Shown here one piece after another: positions 16,804-25,280 of a DNA stretch of 64,000 bases. This DNA is from Rhodococcus qingshengii JCM 15477. Lineage in GTDB: Bacteria > Actinomycetota > Actinomycetes > Mycobacteriales > Mycobacteriaceae. Made by a program: the position numbers and the translations under genes. The notes under the pieces were generated by a model. That model had not been told where the DNA came from and made no database searches. It saw only the letters and a program-made list of their open reading frames with translations. Each line of letters begins with the position of its first letter. The first letter of the stretch is position 1. Where the stretch lies: positions 1,656,501 to 1,720,500 of the forward strand of contig NZ_CP096563.1 of the NCBI RefSeq assembly GCF_023221595.1. Direction: 5' to 3'.

Positions 16804-17988
16804 GTGAGACTCGGAAAGGCGATCGCCGTCTGCGCGGCAGTGGTCCTCGGGGCGAGCGCGTGCGCATCTGCCGGTGTCATTCCCGAAGACACCATCGTCA
16901 TCGGTTTGGACGAGGACTCCACCGGGCCCGGTGCGTCGTACAGCACGATCGCCGGCAAGACGGTGCGGATGACCGTCGACCTGATCAACCAGGCGGGCGG
17001 AATCAACGGTAAGCAAGTCGAATTGGTTGTCGAGAACGACGAGAGCAGTCCCACCAAAACCCCGTCGATCATTCGGAAGTTGGTCGATCACGGGTCCAGT
17101 GCGGTCATCCTCGCCACGGGCAGCGGGTCGGTGCTGCAGGCCAAGTCGATTCTCCAGCAGTCGAAGATTCCTGCGATAGCTCCGGTCGTTCTCAGCGACG
17201 CCTTTGCCTCGGCGCCCGACAACGACTTCTCGTTCATGATTCCGAACTCGTTGAAGCAGTACGCCCAGGTGTACTGCGGGGCTTTCGAGAAGATGGGGTA
17301 CAAGTCCCTGGGAATTCTCGGTGACGCGAGTGCGTCCATCGACGGAATCATCAAGACCCTGCGGCCGGCGCTCGAGAAGTGCGCGAGAGTGACGGGCGTC
17401 GAAAAGGCGCCGGTCGATGCCGCGGACATCACCGCACAGGTCTCACGTCTCGCGGAAACCGAACCGGACGCGATTCTGGTCGCCAGTATCGGCGGGCACT
17501 TCGAAATCCTCGCGCACAACACCTTGTCGAAGGTCACCCCGCAGACGCAACGCTTCTCACTCGCTTCCATCGGAAACCAGCCCGCATCTTGGGCTTTGGC
17601 GGACCCGAAGGCGTTGAGCGGCATGGTGTACATGGGCTCGCTCAGTGAGAACAACCCGAGAACCGCCGAACTGCGTCGCAAGGTGCAGGCGGTGAAGGGG
17701 CCTGATTATCAACTGACCGCCTACGACGCACAGGCGTACGACGCCGTCATGATGTTGGCCGAGGCAATCGAAATTGCCGGCGACCACCGAGATCGGACGG
17801 CCGTTCGTGATGCTCTTCAACAGGTTTCGGCACTTCCCGCCAGCTTCGGCCAGGACGGATTGACACTGTCGTTCTCCTCGCAGGATCACCTGGCTCCGGA
17901 CAGCCTCTGCGGCCTGGTACTCGTCGAATTCGGTGAGGACAACAAGCCTGCCCGTCCGTGGGATTCCTACCAGCCCCCGTGCGGATAA
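16804..17988 (+). CDS. Branched-chain-type ABC transporter substrate-binding lipoprotein
   Basis: 394 residues from GTG 16804, preceded by GGGAG. The signal peptide VRLGKAIAVCAAVVLGASAC ends with a candidate lipidated Cys20. The mature protein is a type I periplasmic-binding fold: IVIGLDEDSTGPGASYSTIAGKTVRMTVDLINQAGGINGKQVELVVENDESSPTKTPSIIRKLVD, and LTAYDAQAYDAVMMLAEAIEIAG near the end. This family (LivK-like, Peripla_BP_6) also binds aromatic and aliphatic carboxylates. First structural gene after the operator; the CoA ligase at the operon end suggests an organic acid rather than an amino acid. Substrate inferred. Confidence 0.88.
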   Translation: MRLGKAIAVCAAVVLGASACASAGVIPEDTIVIGLDEDSTGPGASYSTIAGKTVRMTVDLINQAGGINGKQVELVVENDESSPTKTPSIIRKLVDHGSSAVILATGSGSVLQAKSILQQSKIPAIAPVVLSDAFASAPDNDFSFMIPNSLKQYAQVYCGAFEKMGYKSLGILGDASASIDGIIKTLRPALEKCARVTGVEKAPVDAADITAQVSRLAETEPDAILVASIGGHFEILAHNTLSKVTPQTQRFSLASIGNQPASWALADPKALSGMVYMGSLSENNPRTAELRRKVQAVKGPDYQLTAYDAQAYDAVMMLAEAIEIAGDHRDRTAVRDALQQVSALPASFGQDGLTLSFSSQDHLAPDSLCGLVLVEFGEDNKPARPWDSYQPPCG

Positions 17989-18003
17989 CCGAGGAGCATT
18001 GAC

Positions 18004-18879
18004 ATGACAGACGCACAACTGTGGCTCGCAGCCATCGAGATCGGTGCCTTCTTCTCGCTGATAGCCCTCGGAATGTATCTCGTGGTGGTCGGCGCCGATT
18101 TCTTCAACTTTGCGATGGGCCCGTACGCGATGGCTGCGGCCATGGCGTCGAGTTGGGTCGCGATCAATTACGGGCTCGCTCTCTGGATTGCCATGCCGCT
18201 GGGGATCGCGGTAGCGGTGGCGCTGTCGATCCTGACGGAAAAGCTTGTGGTCAAACAGGTTCAGAAGCGTTCGGGTCGTGGGGAACTACCGGCGTTGGTG
18301 GCGGTGACCGCAGTACTGTTCGGGATCCAGCAGCTCGCCGGCACGGTCTTCGGCCGAACACCACTTCCCGGACAGAAGATCTTCGACTTCGATCCGATAT
18401 CGGTGCTCGGTGCCACCGTCGACAGTTCGACCGTTGTACTCGTCGTCGGAACTGCCGTGATCTTCGTCGGTATCGGACTGTGGCTGAACCGGTCCACCTC
18501 GGGCCGTCTGCTACGCGCCGTCGGCGACAGTCCGGATGCCGCCCGCGTCCTGGGCTTGCCGGTGGATCGGGTACGCCTCATCGCGTTCACCCTCGCGGGT
18601 GTGATCGCCGCCGTCGCCGGACTTCTGTTCGCTCCCAAGGCCGGTGTTCAGTTCACGAGCGGTCTGTCATGGACGCTGACGGCATTCATCGCACTCGTCA
18701 TCGGTGGTACCGGCCGAAGTTGGGCTCCGCTGATCGGCGGAATGGTGTTGGGCGTCGTCCAGGTATTCGCCCCGTACTACTTCGGTGCGAGTGCTGCGCA
18801 AACCGCGATTCTGTTGATTGCCCTGGTGTTCTTCGCTTTCCGTCCGGAAGGCTTGCTCTCGAGGAAGGTTCGCGTCTGA
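18004..18879 (+). CDS. Branched-chain-type ABC transporter permease (LivH-like)
   Basis: 291 residues; GAGGAG lies 8 bases before the ATG. About 8 membrane helices. Conserved LivH features are ALGMYLVVVGADFFNFAMGPYAMAAAMASS (with the usual NFAxGxx core) and GRLLRAVGDSPDAARVLGLPVDRVRLIAFTLAGVIAAVAGLLF as the coupling loop. The stop overlaps the start of the next permease gene (TGATG, 18877-18881). Confidence 0.9.
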   Translation: MTDAQLWLAAIEIGAFFSLIALGMYLVVVGADFFNFAMGPYAMAAAMASSWVAINYGLALWIAMPLGIAVAVALSILTEKLVVKQVQKRSGRGELPALVAVTAVLFGIQQLAGTVFGRTPLPGQKIFDFDPISVLGATVDSSTVVLVVGTAVIFVGIGLWLNRSTSGRLLRAVGDSPDAARVLGLPVDRVRLIAFTLAGVIAAVAGLLFAPKAGVQFTSGLSWTLTAFIALVIGGTGRSWAPLIGGMVLGVVQVFAPYYFGASAAQTAILLIALVFFAFRPEGLLSRKVRV

Positions 18880-19907
18880 TGGCCTCGCTTTCTACCAGTC
18901 CGCTGACGTCAAATCCGCCCACTACATCCGGCCGTTCCCGGACGAGGATGCTCGCCCTGTCACGAGAAGCGCTGATCACCGTGGTCGTGGTTGCTGCCGT
19001 GCTGCTGTGGATGGGGCCGAGTCTGTACCGGCAGGATCTGGTGTTCCTCGCTGCGACGTATTCGCTGATCGCACTCGGCATGTACGTGCCATTCGTGCTC
19101 GCGGGATCACTGTCGATGGCGTACAGCGCGTATGCGGCGATCGGCGCGTATGCCGTTGCGCTGATCTCGGTTCGGACCGGGTTGTCGATGTGGTGGGGAT
19201 GGATTCTCGGCGCCCTCGCCGCTGCAGCGGTTGCAGTACTCCTCAGCTTGGCAACACAGAAACTCTCCGGCTTCTACCTTGCCGCGGTGACCTTGTTGTT
19301 CGGTATCGCTTTCGAGCACTGGTTGATCGACGGGCCGAGTTTCACCGGCGGGTCGGCCGGGATCTCGGGTGTCGAGACTGTGACGATGTTCGGCTGGGAG
19401 CCACCGCGCTATTTGTTGGTCGTGTTCGCGATCTTGTTCGTGTGTCTGATCGCGGTCGCTGTGGATCGACTCCGGAAATCGGTGTGGGGGCTGATGTTGC
19501 AAGCTGCCCGCGACAATCGTAATGTCGCACGGTCTTCCGGCGTCAATCCTGCGCACCTGACCGTCGTGGCGCTGGCGATCGGTGCTGCGATCGCGTCGAC
19601 CGGCGGATCGCTGTTCACCGTGTCGGTGCAGGCTGTCACTCCTGAAACCTTCACTCTCAGTATTGTTTTCCTCGCAATCTTCATGCCGATCATCGGCGGT
19701 CGCGGTTCGGCGTGGGGTGCTCCGCTCGGTGCATTGATCGTGGTGATCGTGACGCTGAATATGCCCGGGTACCAGGGAAGTGGCGAACTCCTGCTTGCCG
19801 GAGCCGTCCTGGTGATCCTCATCGTCGCGCCTGGTGGGGTGATCGGGTGGAGTCAGAACGTTCTGGGTCGAATGAACCGTCTGTACAAGGAGCGTGGCAA
19901 TCGATGA
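18879..19907 (+). CDS. Branched-chain-type ABC transporter permease (LivM-like)
   Basis: 342 residues from the ATG at 18879 that overlaps the previous stop. A Ser/Thr-rich cytoplasmic N-terminus of about 28 residues is followed by some 9 helices. Conserved blocks are YSLIALGMYVPFVLAGSLSMAYSAYAAIGAYAVALI and KSVWGLMLQAARDNRNVARSSGVNPAHLTVVALAIGAAIASTGGSLF. In most LivM proteins the second position of the channel motif reads NLGHG or LSLGQ; here it is LSMAYSAYAA. AAGGAG near the end serves the next gene. Confidence 0.9.
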   Translation: MASLSTSPLTSNPPTTSGRSRTRMLALSREALITVVVVAAVLLWMGPSLYRQDLVFLAATYSLIALGMYVPFVLAGSLSMAYSAYAAIGAYAVALISVRTGLSMWWGWILGALAAAAVAVLLSLATQKLSGFYLAAVTLLFGIAFEHWLIDGPSFTGGSAGISGVETVTMFGWEPPRYLLVVFAILFVCLIAVAVDRLRKSVWGLMLQAARDNRNVARSSGVNPAHLTVVALAIGAAIASTGGSLFTVSVQAVTPETFTLSIVFLAIFMPIIGGRGSAWGAPLGALIVVIVTLNMPGYQGSGELLLAGAVLVILIVAPGGVIGWSQNVLGRMNRLYKERGNR

Positions 19908-20677
19908 CTCGGCTACTCGAAGTGAGCGGGCTCCACAAGTCCTACGGAGGCGTCCGCGCTGTCGACGATGTCTCGTTCAGCGTCGGACCGGGAGAGGTGA
20001 TCGGACTGGTCGGCCCGAACGGGGCAGGCAAGACCACACTGGTGGACTGCATCTTCGGCACTCAGCAAGCAGACTCCGGAACCGTCGCGCTCGCGGGTGC
20101 TCCCTTGACCGGGCCGTCGGAGCGCCGTGCACGGCAAGGGCTCTCGCGCACGTTTCAACATCCGCAGCTCGCGGCGGAACTCGACGCCGTCGACAACATC
20201 ATCCCGGGACTGTACGGGCACAAGATCACCTCACCTCTGCACTCGCTGTGGTGGGCGATCAAAGGACCTTTCGAGAACTGGGACCGGACAGCACAGCGGG
20301 CCCGGGAGATTGCTGCGCGATACTCGGTCACCGACGTCGAGAGTGCTTGCGGGGATCTCAGTTTGGGGGCGCAGCGTCTGGTCGAGGTGGCGCGGGCGAT
20401 GGCGACCGAACCCGAAGTCCTCCTGTTGGACGAACCGTTTGCCGGCGCGGATCACGACGGCATCGCTGCCATCTCCGGTGCCGTGCGATCGATTGCCGCG
20501 CAGGGCAAAGGAGTAGTCCTGGTTGATCACAACGTCGATCTCATCGCGGCGCTCGCAACCAAGATCGTGCTGCTCAATTTCGGATCAGTGGCGTTCTACG
20601 GACCACCGCAGGAGTGCTTGGCCAGCGACGCGATGCGAGAAGTCTATTTCGGTTCCGAATACGAGGAAGGCGCCTGA
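19904..20677 (+). CDS. Branched-chain-type ABC transporter ATPase (LivG-like)
   Basis: 257 residues from ATG 19904, overlapping the permease stop (ATGA) and preceded by AAGGAG (19887-19892). Walker A GLVGPNGAGKTTLVDCIFG, signature DLSLGAQRLVEVARAMA, Walker B VLLLDEPFAGADHDG and the switch His in VLVDHNVDLI are all present. The family uses ATP to drive import through the LivH/LivM-like pair. Confidence 0.9.
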   Translation: MTRLLEVSGLHKSYGGVRAVDDVSFSVGPGEVIGLVGPNGAGKTTLVDCIFGTQQADSGTVALAGAPLTGPSERRARQGLSRTFQHPQLAAELDAVDNIIPGLYGHKITSPLHSLWWAIKGPFENWDRTAQRAREIAARYSVTDVESACGDLSLGAQRLVEVARAMATEPEVLLLDEPFAGADHDGIAAISGAVRSIAAQGKGVVLVDHNVDLIAALATKIVLLNFGSVAFYGPPQECLASDAMREVYFGSEYEEGA

Positions 20678-20678
20678 C

Positions 20679-21383
20679 ATGCTCGAACTCGACAGAGTCA
20701 CAGTTCGATACGGATCCGCTGTCGCCGTCCGGGAAGTCTCCCTTGCCGCTCCCGCCGGTGAAGTGACAGCCATCGTCGGGCCGAACGGTGCGGGCAAGAC
20801 CAGCTTGGCGGGATCCATCTACGGCTCGGTTCCCGCCACCGGGACAATCAAATTCGATGGTCGAGAGATCCAGAAATTATCGGCACTGGATCGTGTCCGC
20901 AGCGGATTTGCCTACGTTCCCCAAGGCAGGCAACTGTTCATGCGAATGTCCGTTCGCGAGAACCTACGCGTCGGCGCAGACCTGCTGGGATTGAAAGCCG
21001 AAGCCGTGGAAACAGCTTTCGAGAGGTTCCCGATCCTGCGTGAACGCTCGGAGAGTTATGCCGGGGTCCTCAGCGGTGGTGAGCAGCAGATGTTGGTTCT
21101 GGGGCGGGCCCTTCTGGAAACCCCGAAGGTGTTGCTCCTCGACGAGATGATGACAGGACTGGCACCGAAAATCGTCGCGGAGCTGCGAGCATTGGTCGGG
21201 GGTCTGGCCGCCGAGGGTGTGACCGTCATCGTGACGGAACCGGCACTTACTGCACTGAAATCGGTTGTCGACCGCGGATATGTCATGCAGCGCGGCGAAC
21301 TCGTCCGCGAATGCGATTCCGCAGCGACACTGGACAACGCGTACAAACAATCGATGGGCGTACTCAGCGCCGACGGGAGATGA
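20679..21383 (+). CDS. Branched-chain-type ABC transporter ATPase (LivF-like), divergent switch region
   Basis: 234 residues from the ATG at 20679, one base after the previous stop. Walker A GPNGAGKTSLAGSI, signature VLSGGEQQMLVLGRAL and Walker B VLLLDEMMTGLAP are recognisable. Two sites differ from ordinary LivF: DEP is DEM after Walker B, and the switch region that usually reads LLVEQN is VIVTEPALTALKSVV. The protein is otherwise full length. Fourth transporter gene of the operon, 9 bases upstream of the ligase. Confidence 0.88.
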   Translation: MLELDRVTVRYGSAVAVREVSLAAPAGEVTAIVGPNGAGKTSLAGSIYGSVPATGTIKFDGREIQKLSALDRVRSGFAYVPQGRQLFMRMSVRENLRVGADLLGLKAEAVETAFERFPILRERSESYAGVLSGGEQQMLVLGRALLETPKVLLLDEMMTGLAPKIVAELRALVGGLAAEGVTVIVTEPALTALKSVVDRGYVMQRGELVRECDSAATLDNAYKQSMGVLSADGR

Positions 21384-21392
21384 TCGACGATC

Positions 21393-23033
21393 ATGCTGGA
21401 AACGAAGACACTCGACTTCACCGTCGGTGAATTCGCCACGAATCCGGACCGGTTCGCCGGCGTCAGCATCAGCGAAATGGTCAGGCATTGGTCTGAGACC
21501 ATCCCGGACGAAACCGCCTTTGTCACTCCGGAATCGAGGGTGTCGTGGAAACAGTACGACGCGGCTGCCGATGCGATCGCGTCGGCGCTGGATCTAGCTG
21601 GTGAGGGATACGGACATGTAGCCGTGTTGCTCCCCGACACCGCTGTATTCCATGCGGCTCTCTGCGCAGCATTTCGTACCGGCCGCGTCGCCGTCGGAAT
21701 CGGTTCGCGCTCGGGCATTCGCGAGATCTCTCATCTGATCGCCCGCTCGGAAGCCTCCGTACTCGTCACCACTCGCACGCTGCGCGGCGTCGATACCGCC
21801 GAACTCGTGGCGAGTCTGCGGGCAGAGCATCCCGGACTGGACGTCGTCTTCGCCGACGAACGCGCCGACGTGAGTTTCGAACGCGTGAGCGCAAACGGCG
21901 AACTCACCTCGTTGCCGGTCGAGCTAAAGCAGTTCCCCGCAACCAGTCCGTGTTTTGTCACGTCAGCCGTTTCGATGCTGAACTCGACCTCCGGCACAAC
22001 GGGCCTACCCAAACTGGTCACACAAACCGAGGATCGTTGGGTTGGTTTCTCCGAGATTGCCGCCGAGGCGGCGGCGATCGGTTCGGATGAGGTGTTCCTC
22101 GGCGCGGTTCCAGCACCTTTCGGATTCGGCCTCTGGACTTCGCATTTCCTGCCGGCACTACTCGGTGCTCGCAATGTCGTCATGGAACGCTTCGACGTTT
22201 CGGTGATGATCGAGTTGATCGAGCGCGAACGGGTGACTGCTTTGAATTGTGTGAGTACACAATTCAAGATGCTGTTGCGTTCGGAGGCCGCGGAATCGGC
22301 CGATCTCTCGTCACTTCGTTTCATGTTCACCGGTGGTGAAGCCGTGCCCTATTCGGAGGCGCTGGCATTCGAACAACGTACCGGAGCGGCTGTCCTGCAG
22401 TTCTACGGATCGAACGAAACCGGCGCCGTCTCGGTGACGACGGTTTCGGACGGTTCCGATACCCGACTGAAGACGTGCGGCCACGTCATCGATCGCATGC
22501 AAGTTCGTGTATTCGACGATGCGGCAAAGGAAATGACCGGCTCCGTCCGCCGCGGTCAGCCTGGGGTGAACGGACCGCTGATGTGTCAGGGCTATTGGGG
22601 GGACACCGATGCGAACGACGAGTTGTACACCGACGACGGTTGGATGCTTCTCGGCGACATCGTCGAGATCGACGAGACAGGACGGGTGCGTGTGGTCGGG
22701 CGCAAAGCCGACATCATCATTCGTGGCGGCAAGAACATCTCCGCGGTCGAAGTCGAGGAGTACGTGCGCGCGCACCCTTCGGTGGAGTTGGTCGCCGTGG
22801 TCGGGGTCGACGATCCGCTGTTCGGTGAGAAGGTCTGTGCGGTCGTCGTGTCCGCCGATGACGATCTGAGTTCGGAGGATCTGACCGCCTGGCTGCAGAG
22901 CCGAGGAGTGACCCGCGAGTACATACCCGAGTACGTGATGACGGTCGCCGAATTGCCGATGGCGGCAGGCGGCAAAGTAGCCAAGGGTGAAGTCAAGGCA
23001 CTCGCGCAGAGGCGGATCGCTGAACTCGGCTGA
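21393..23033 (+). CDS. Class I adenylate-forming acyl-CoA ligase
   Basis: 546 residues. Core motifs in order: P-loop LNSTSGTTGLPKLVTQ (about 196), A5 LQFYGSNETGAVS, A7 DGWMLLGDIVEID, A8 hinge RVVGRKADIIIRGGKNIS, and A10 PMAAGGKVAKGEV with the catalytic Lys. It would activate a carboxylic acid to its AMP ester and then to the CoA thioester. The substrate cannot be read; aromatic, cyclic or medium-chain acids fit the family. As the last gene after an importer it would trap the imported acid as CoA ester, which could also be the ligand that releases the KstR2-like repressor. Confidence 0.9.
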   Translation: MLETKTLDFTVGEFATNPDRFAGVSISEMVRHWSETIPDETAFVTPESRVSWKQYDAAADAIASALDLAGEGYGHVAVLLPDTAVFHAALCAAFRTGRVAVGIGSRSGIREISHLIARSEASVLVTTRTLRGVDTAELVASLRAEHPGLDVVFADERADVSFERVSANGELTSLPVELKQFPATSPCFVTSAVSMLNSTSGTTGLPKLVTQTEDRWVGFSEIAAEAAAIGSDEVFLGAVPAPFGFGLWTSHFLPALLGARNVVMERFDVSVMIELIERERVTALNCVSTQFKMLLRSEAAESADLSSLRFMFTGGEAVPYSEALAFEQRTGAAVLQFYGSNETGAVSVTTVSDGSDTRLKTCGHVIDRMQVRVFDDAAKEMTGSVRRGQPGVNGPLMCQGYWGDTDANDELYTDDGWMLLGDIVEIDETGRVRVVGRKADIIIRGGKNISAVEVEEYVRAHPSVELVAVVGVDDPLFGEKVCAVVVSADDDLSSEDLTAWLQSRGVTREYIPEYVMTVAELPMAAGGKVAKGEVKALAQRRIAELG

Positions 23034-23101
23034 TCGCACTTGGCGGTACCGGCTTCGCGTTACGCTGATCCGGACATTGTGCCGAGAGTGAAGGAAACCC
23101 G

Positions 23102-24121
23102 ATGACGAACCCTTCACCGCATCGGTGGCGCAGGCGCTTGCTGTGGGCTCTGGCAATTGTGTTCGTTCTGGTCGGAGCCGTGGTTCTGGCCTTCGTTCTG
23201 AGCCCGAGACCTGGCGCACTCACCGTGCGATGGGTCTTCGATCGTGATGCGGTGAAAGTCACCGAGGCGCTCGAGAAGCACGCGCCCGAAGGCGTCGACT
23301 CGATCAAGGACCAGCAGTACCGCGCCGATGACGACGACGCATACCTGGATGTCTACTTTCCCGCAGCGACGACGACCGCATTGCCTACGGTGATCTGGAC
23401 TCATGGCGGTGCCTGGATCTCGGGAAGCAAGTCCAACTACGCGCCGTACTACGAGTTGCTGGCCTCTCGTGGCTACACCGTTGTGTCCCTGGACTACTCA
23501 CTCGGACCTGAGCACCACTATCCGACGGCAGTGCGGCAGCTCAACGACGCTCACGCGTACGTCGTCGCGAATGCGGAACGGCTGCATGTTGATCCGACGA
23601 CGGTCGTTCTGGCCGGTGATTCTGCGGGAGCGCAACTCTCGAGTCAGCTCGCCACTCTCATCACTGATCCCGCCTATGCGAACCGTGTGGGCGTGGTCCC
23701 GTCGCTGCGGCCGGATCAGTTACGTGGAGTAATACTGAACTGTGGAATCTACGACGTCGGGAACATGGTCGGCGGACCCGGCATCATCGGTTGGGGAGTT
23801 GATCGGTCCCTCTGGGCGTATACCGGCGTGCGTGACTTCATGAGTACCGACGCAGCGGATCAGATGTCGACCTTGAACTACGTCACCGATCGATTTCCGC
23901 CTGCCTACATCAGCGGCGGCAACGCCGATCCGTTGACGGATTCTCAGTCGAAACCGATGGCTGACAAATTGACCGGGTTGGGAGTTGCGGTCGACACACT
24001 GTTCTATCCGGCCGATCACGTTCCGGCGCTCGGTCACGAGTATCAGTTCGATCTGGACAATGCCGACGGTCTCACTGCGCTCGATCGCACGGTTCAGTTT
24101 CTTGAGGCTCATACCGGCTAA
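23102..24121 (+). CDS. Membrane-anchored alpha/beta hydrolase (HSL/acetyl-esterase type), copy 1
   Basis: 339 residues with GAAGGAAA before the ATG. One N-terminal membrane helix (LLWALAIVFVLVGAVVLAFVL) suggests an anchor with the catalytic domain outside. The oxyanion motif WTHGGAWISGS and nucleophile motif GDSAGAQLSSQLA define the hormone-sensitive-lipase family. The acid is probably Asp in GGNADPLT, and the His is in DHVPALGHEYQFDL. It is a tandem paralogue of the next gene, with closely matching motifs throughout. Likely an esterase on small esters; substrate unknown. Confidence 0.85.
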   Translation: MTNPSPHRWRRRLLWALAIVFVLVGAVVLAFVLSPRPGALTVRWVFDRDAVKVTEALEKHAPEGVDSIKDQQYRADDDDAYLDVYFPAATTTALPTVIWTHGGAWISGSKSNYAPYYELLASRGYTVVSLDYSLGPEHHYPTAVRQLNDAHAYVVANAERLHVDPTTVVLAGDSAGAQLSSQLATLITDPAYANRVGVVPSLRPDQLRGVILNCGIYDVGNMVGGPGIIGWGVDRSLWAYTGVRDFMSTDAADQMSTLNYVTDRFPPAYISGGNADPLTDSQSKPMADKLTGLGVAVDTLFYPADHVPALGHEYQFDLDNADGLTALDRTVQFLEAHTG

Positions 24122-24252
24122 ATGTCGGATTGTGGTGAACCACTGCGAAAATGGTCATTTTGGACAAAGCTCCGCGGGTGCGTTGCCAGGGAATTCTCAA
24201 CTAGTCCTTTTGGTCTAGCCTGGGTGAATCCGATCCGACCCCAGGAGTTGTT

Positions 24253-25275
24253 GTGCGCGCGCCTTCCCCCGACAGACGGCGAAGGCGCATTGTCGGAACC
24301 GCGGCGGTATTCGTCGTCATTCTGCTGTCCGGGGTAACCGCGGCACTCGTCAGTCCGTGGCCAGGAGTTCTCCTCGTACGGTGGATGTCGGCGGGTGGCT
24401 CCGAATCGACTCACGCACAACTCGACAGGCATGCACCGTCAGGAATCGTCTCGATTCTCGATCAGTCGTACCGCGACGGCGACGACGATGCACAACTCGA
24501 CGCGTACTACCCGTCGGAGTCCACTTCGGCGCTACCCACGGTGGTCTGGGTGCACGGCGGTGGCTGGATATCAGGATCGAGAACTGATGCCGACGGTTAC
24601 TACAAACTGTTGGCAAATCAAGGCTTCACTGTGATTTCGGTGGACTACTCACTGGGACCAGATGCGTATTACCCCACCGCAGTGAATCAGCTGAACGACG
24701 CGTATCGATTTATCGTGAGCAATGCGGACAGGTTGCATGTCGATTCGACCAATCTCTTTCTTGCGGGAGATTCGGCAGGCGCGCAGTTGTCCAGTCAGTT
24801 GGCGACCGTCATGACCAGCCCTGACTACGCGTCGGAAATGGGTGTGGAGCCGGCATTACGTCCCGAGCAGATACGCGGAGTTGTCCTCGACTGTGGGGTC
24901 TTCGATCTGAAACCCCTGCTGTCGCAGGGGAAGTACTTCGGTTGGGGCGTCGACAAGCAGTCGCTGTGGGGGTATCTCGGAACGAGGGACTTCGACGGGT
25001 CGACTGCAGTGGGTCAGATGTCGACACTGGGCCATGTGACCTCGGACTTTCCAGCGACGTTCATCACCGGCGGAAACATCGACCCACTGACCGCCAGCCA
25101 GTCGAAACCCTTGGCAGAACGGCTCGCCGATCTGGGCGTCGAAGTAGACGCACTGTTCTACCCCGAAGATCACGAGCCTGCGCTAGACCACGAATATCAG
25201 TTCGACCTCGATACCGTGGACGGGATGGTCGCGTTCGATCGCACAGTCGCGTTCCTGCGCAACTACGTGCGTTAG
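24253..25275 (+). CDS. Membrane-anchored alpha/beta hydrolase (HSL/acetyl-esterase type), copy 2
   Basis: 340 residues from GTG 24253 with CAGGAG upstream. Same architecture as the preceding gene: an Arg-rich start, one membrane helix (TAAVFVVILLSGVTAALV), WVHGGGWISGS, SVDYSLGP, GDSAGAQLSSQLA, GGNIDPLT and DHEPALDHEYQFDLD. A clear tandem duplicate, with 131 bp of intergenic DNA between the copies that could carry a separate promoter. It ends 5 bp before the convergent ramB stop. Confidence 0.85.
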   Translation: MRAPSPDRRRRRIVGTAAVFVVILLSGVTAALVSPWPGVLLVRWMSAGGSESTHAQLDRHAPSGIVSILDQSYRDGDDDAQLDAYYPSESTSALPTVVWVHGGGWISGSRTDADGYYKLLANQGFTVISVDYSLGPDAYYPTAVNQLNDAYRFIVSNADRLHVDSTNLFLAGDSAGAQLSSQLATVMTSPDYASEMGVEPALRPEQIRGVVLDCGVFDLKPLLSQGKYFGWGVDKQSLWGYLGTRDFDGSTAVGQMSTLGHVTSDFPATFITGGNIDPLTASQSKPLAERLADLGVEVDALFYPEDHEPALDHEYQFDLDTVDGMVAFDRTVAFLRNYVR

Positions 25276-25280
25276 CGCGG

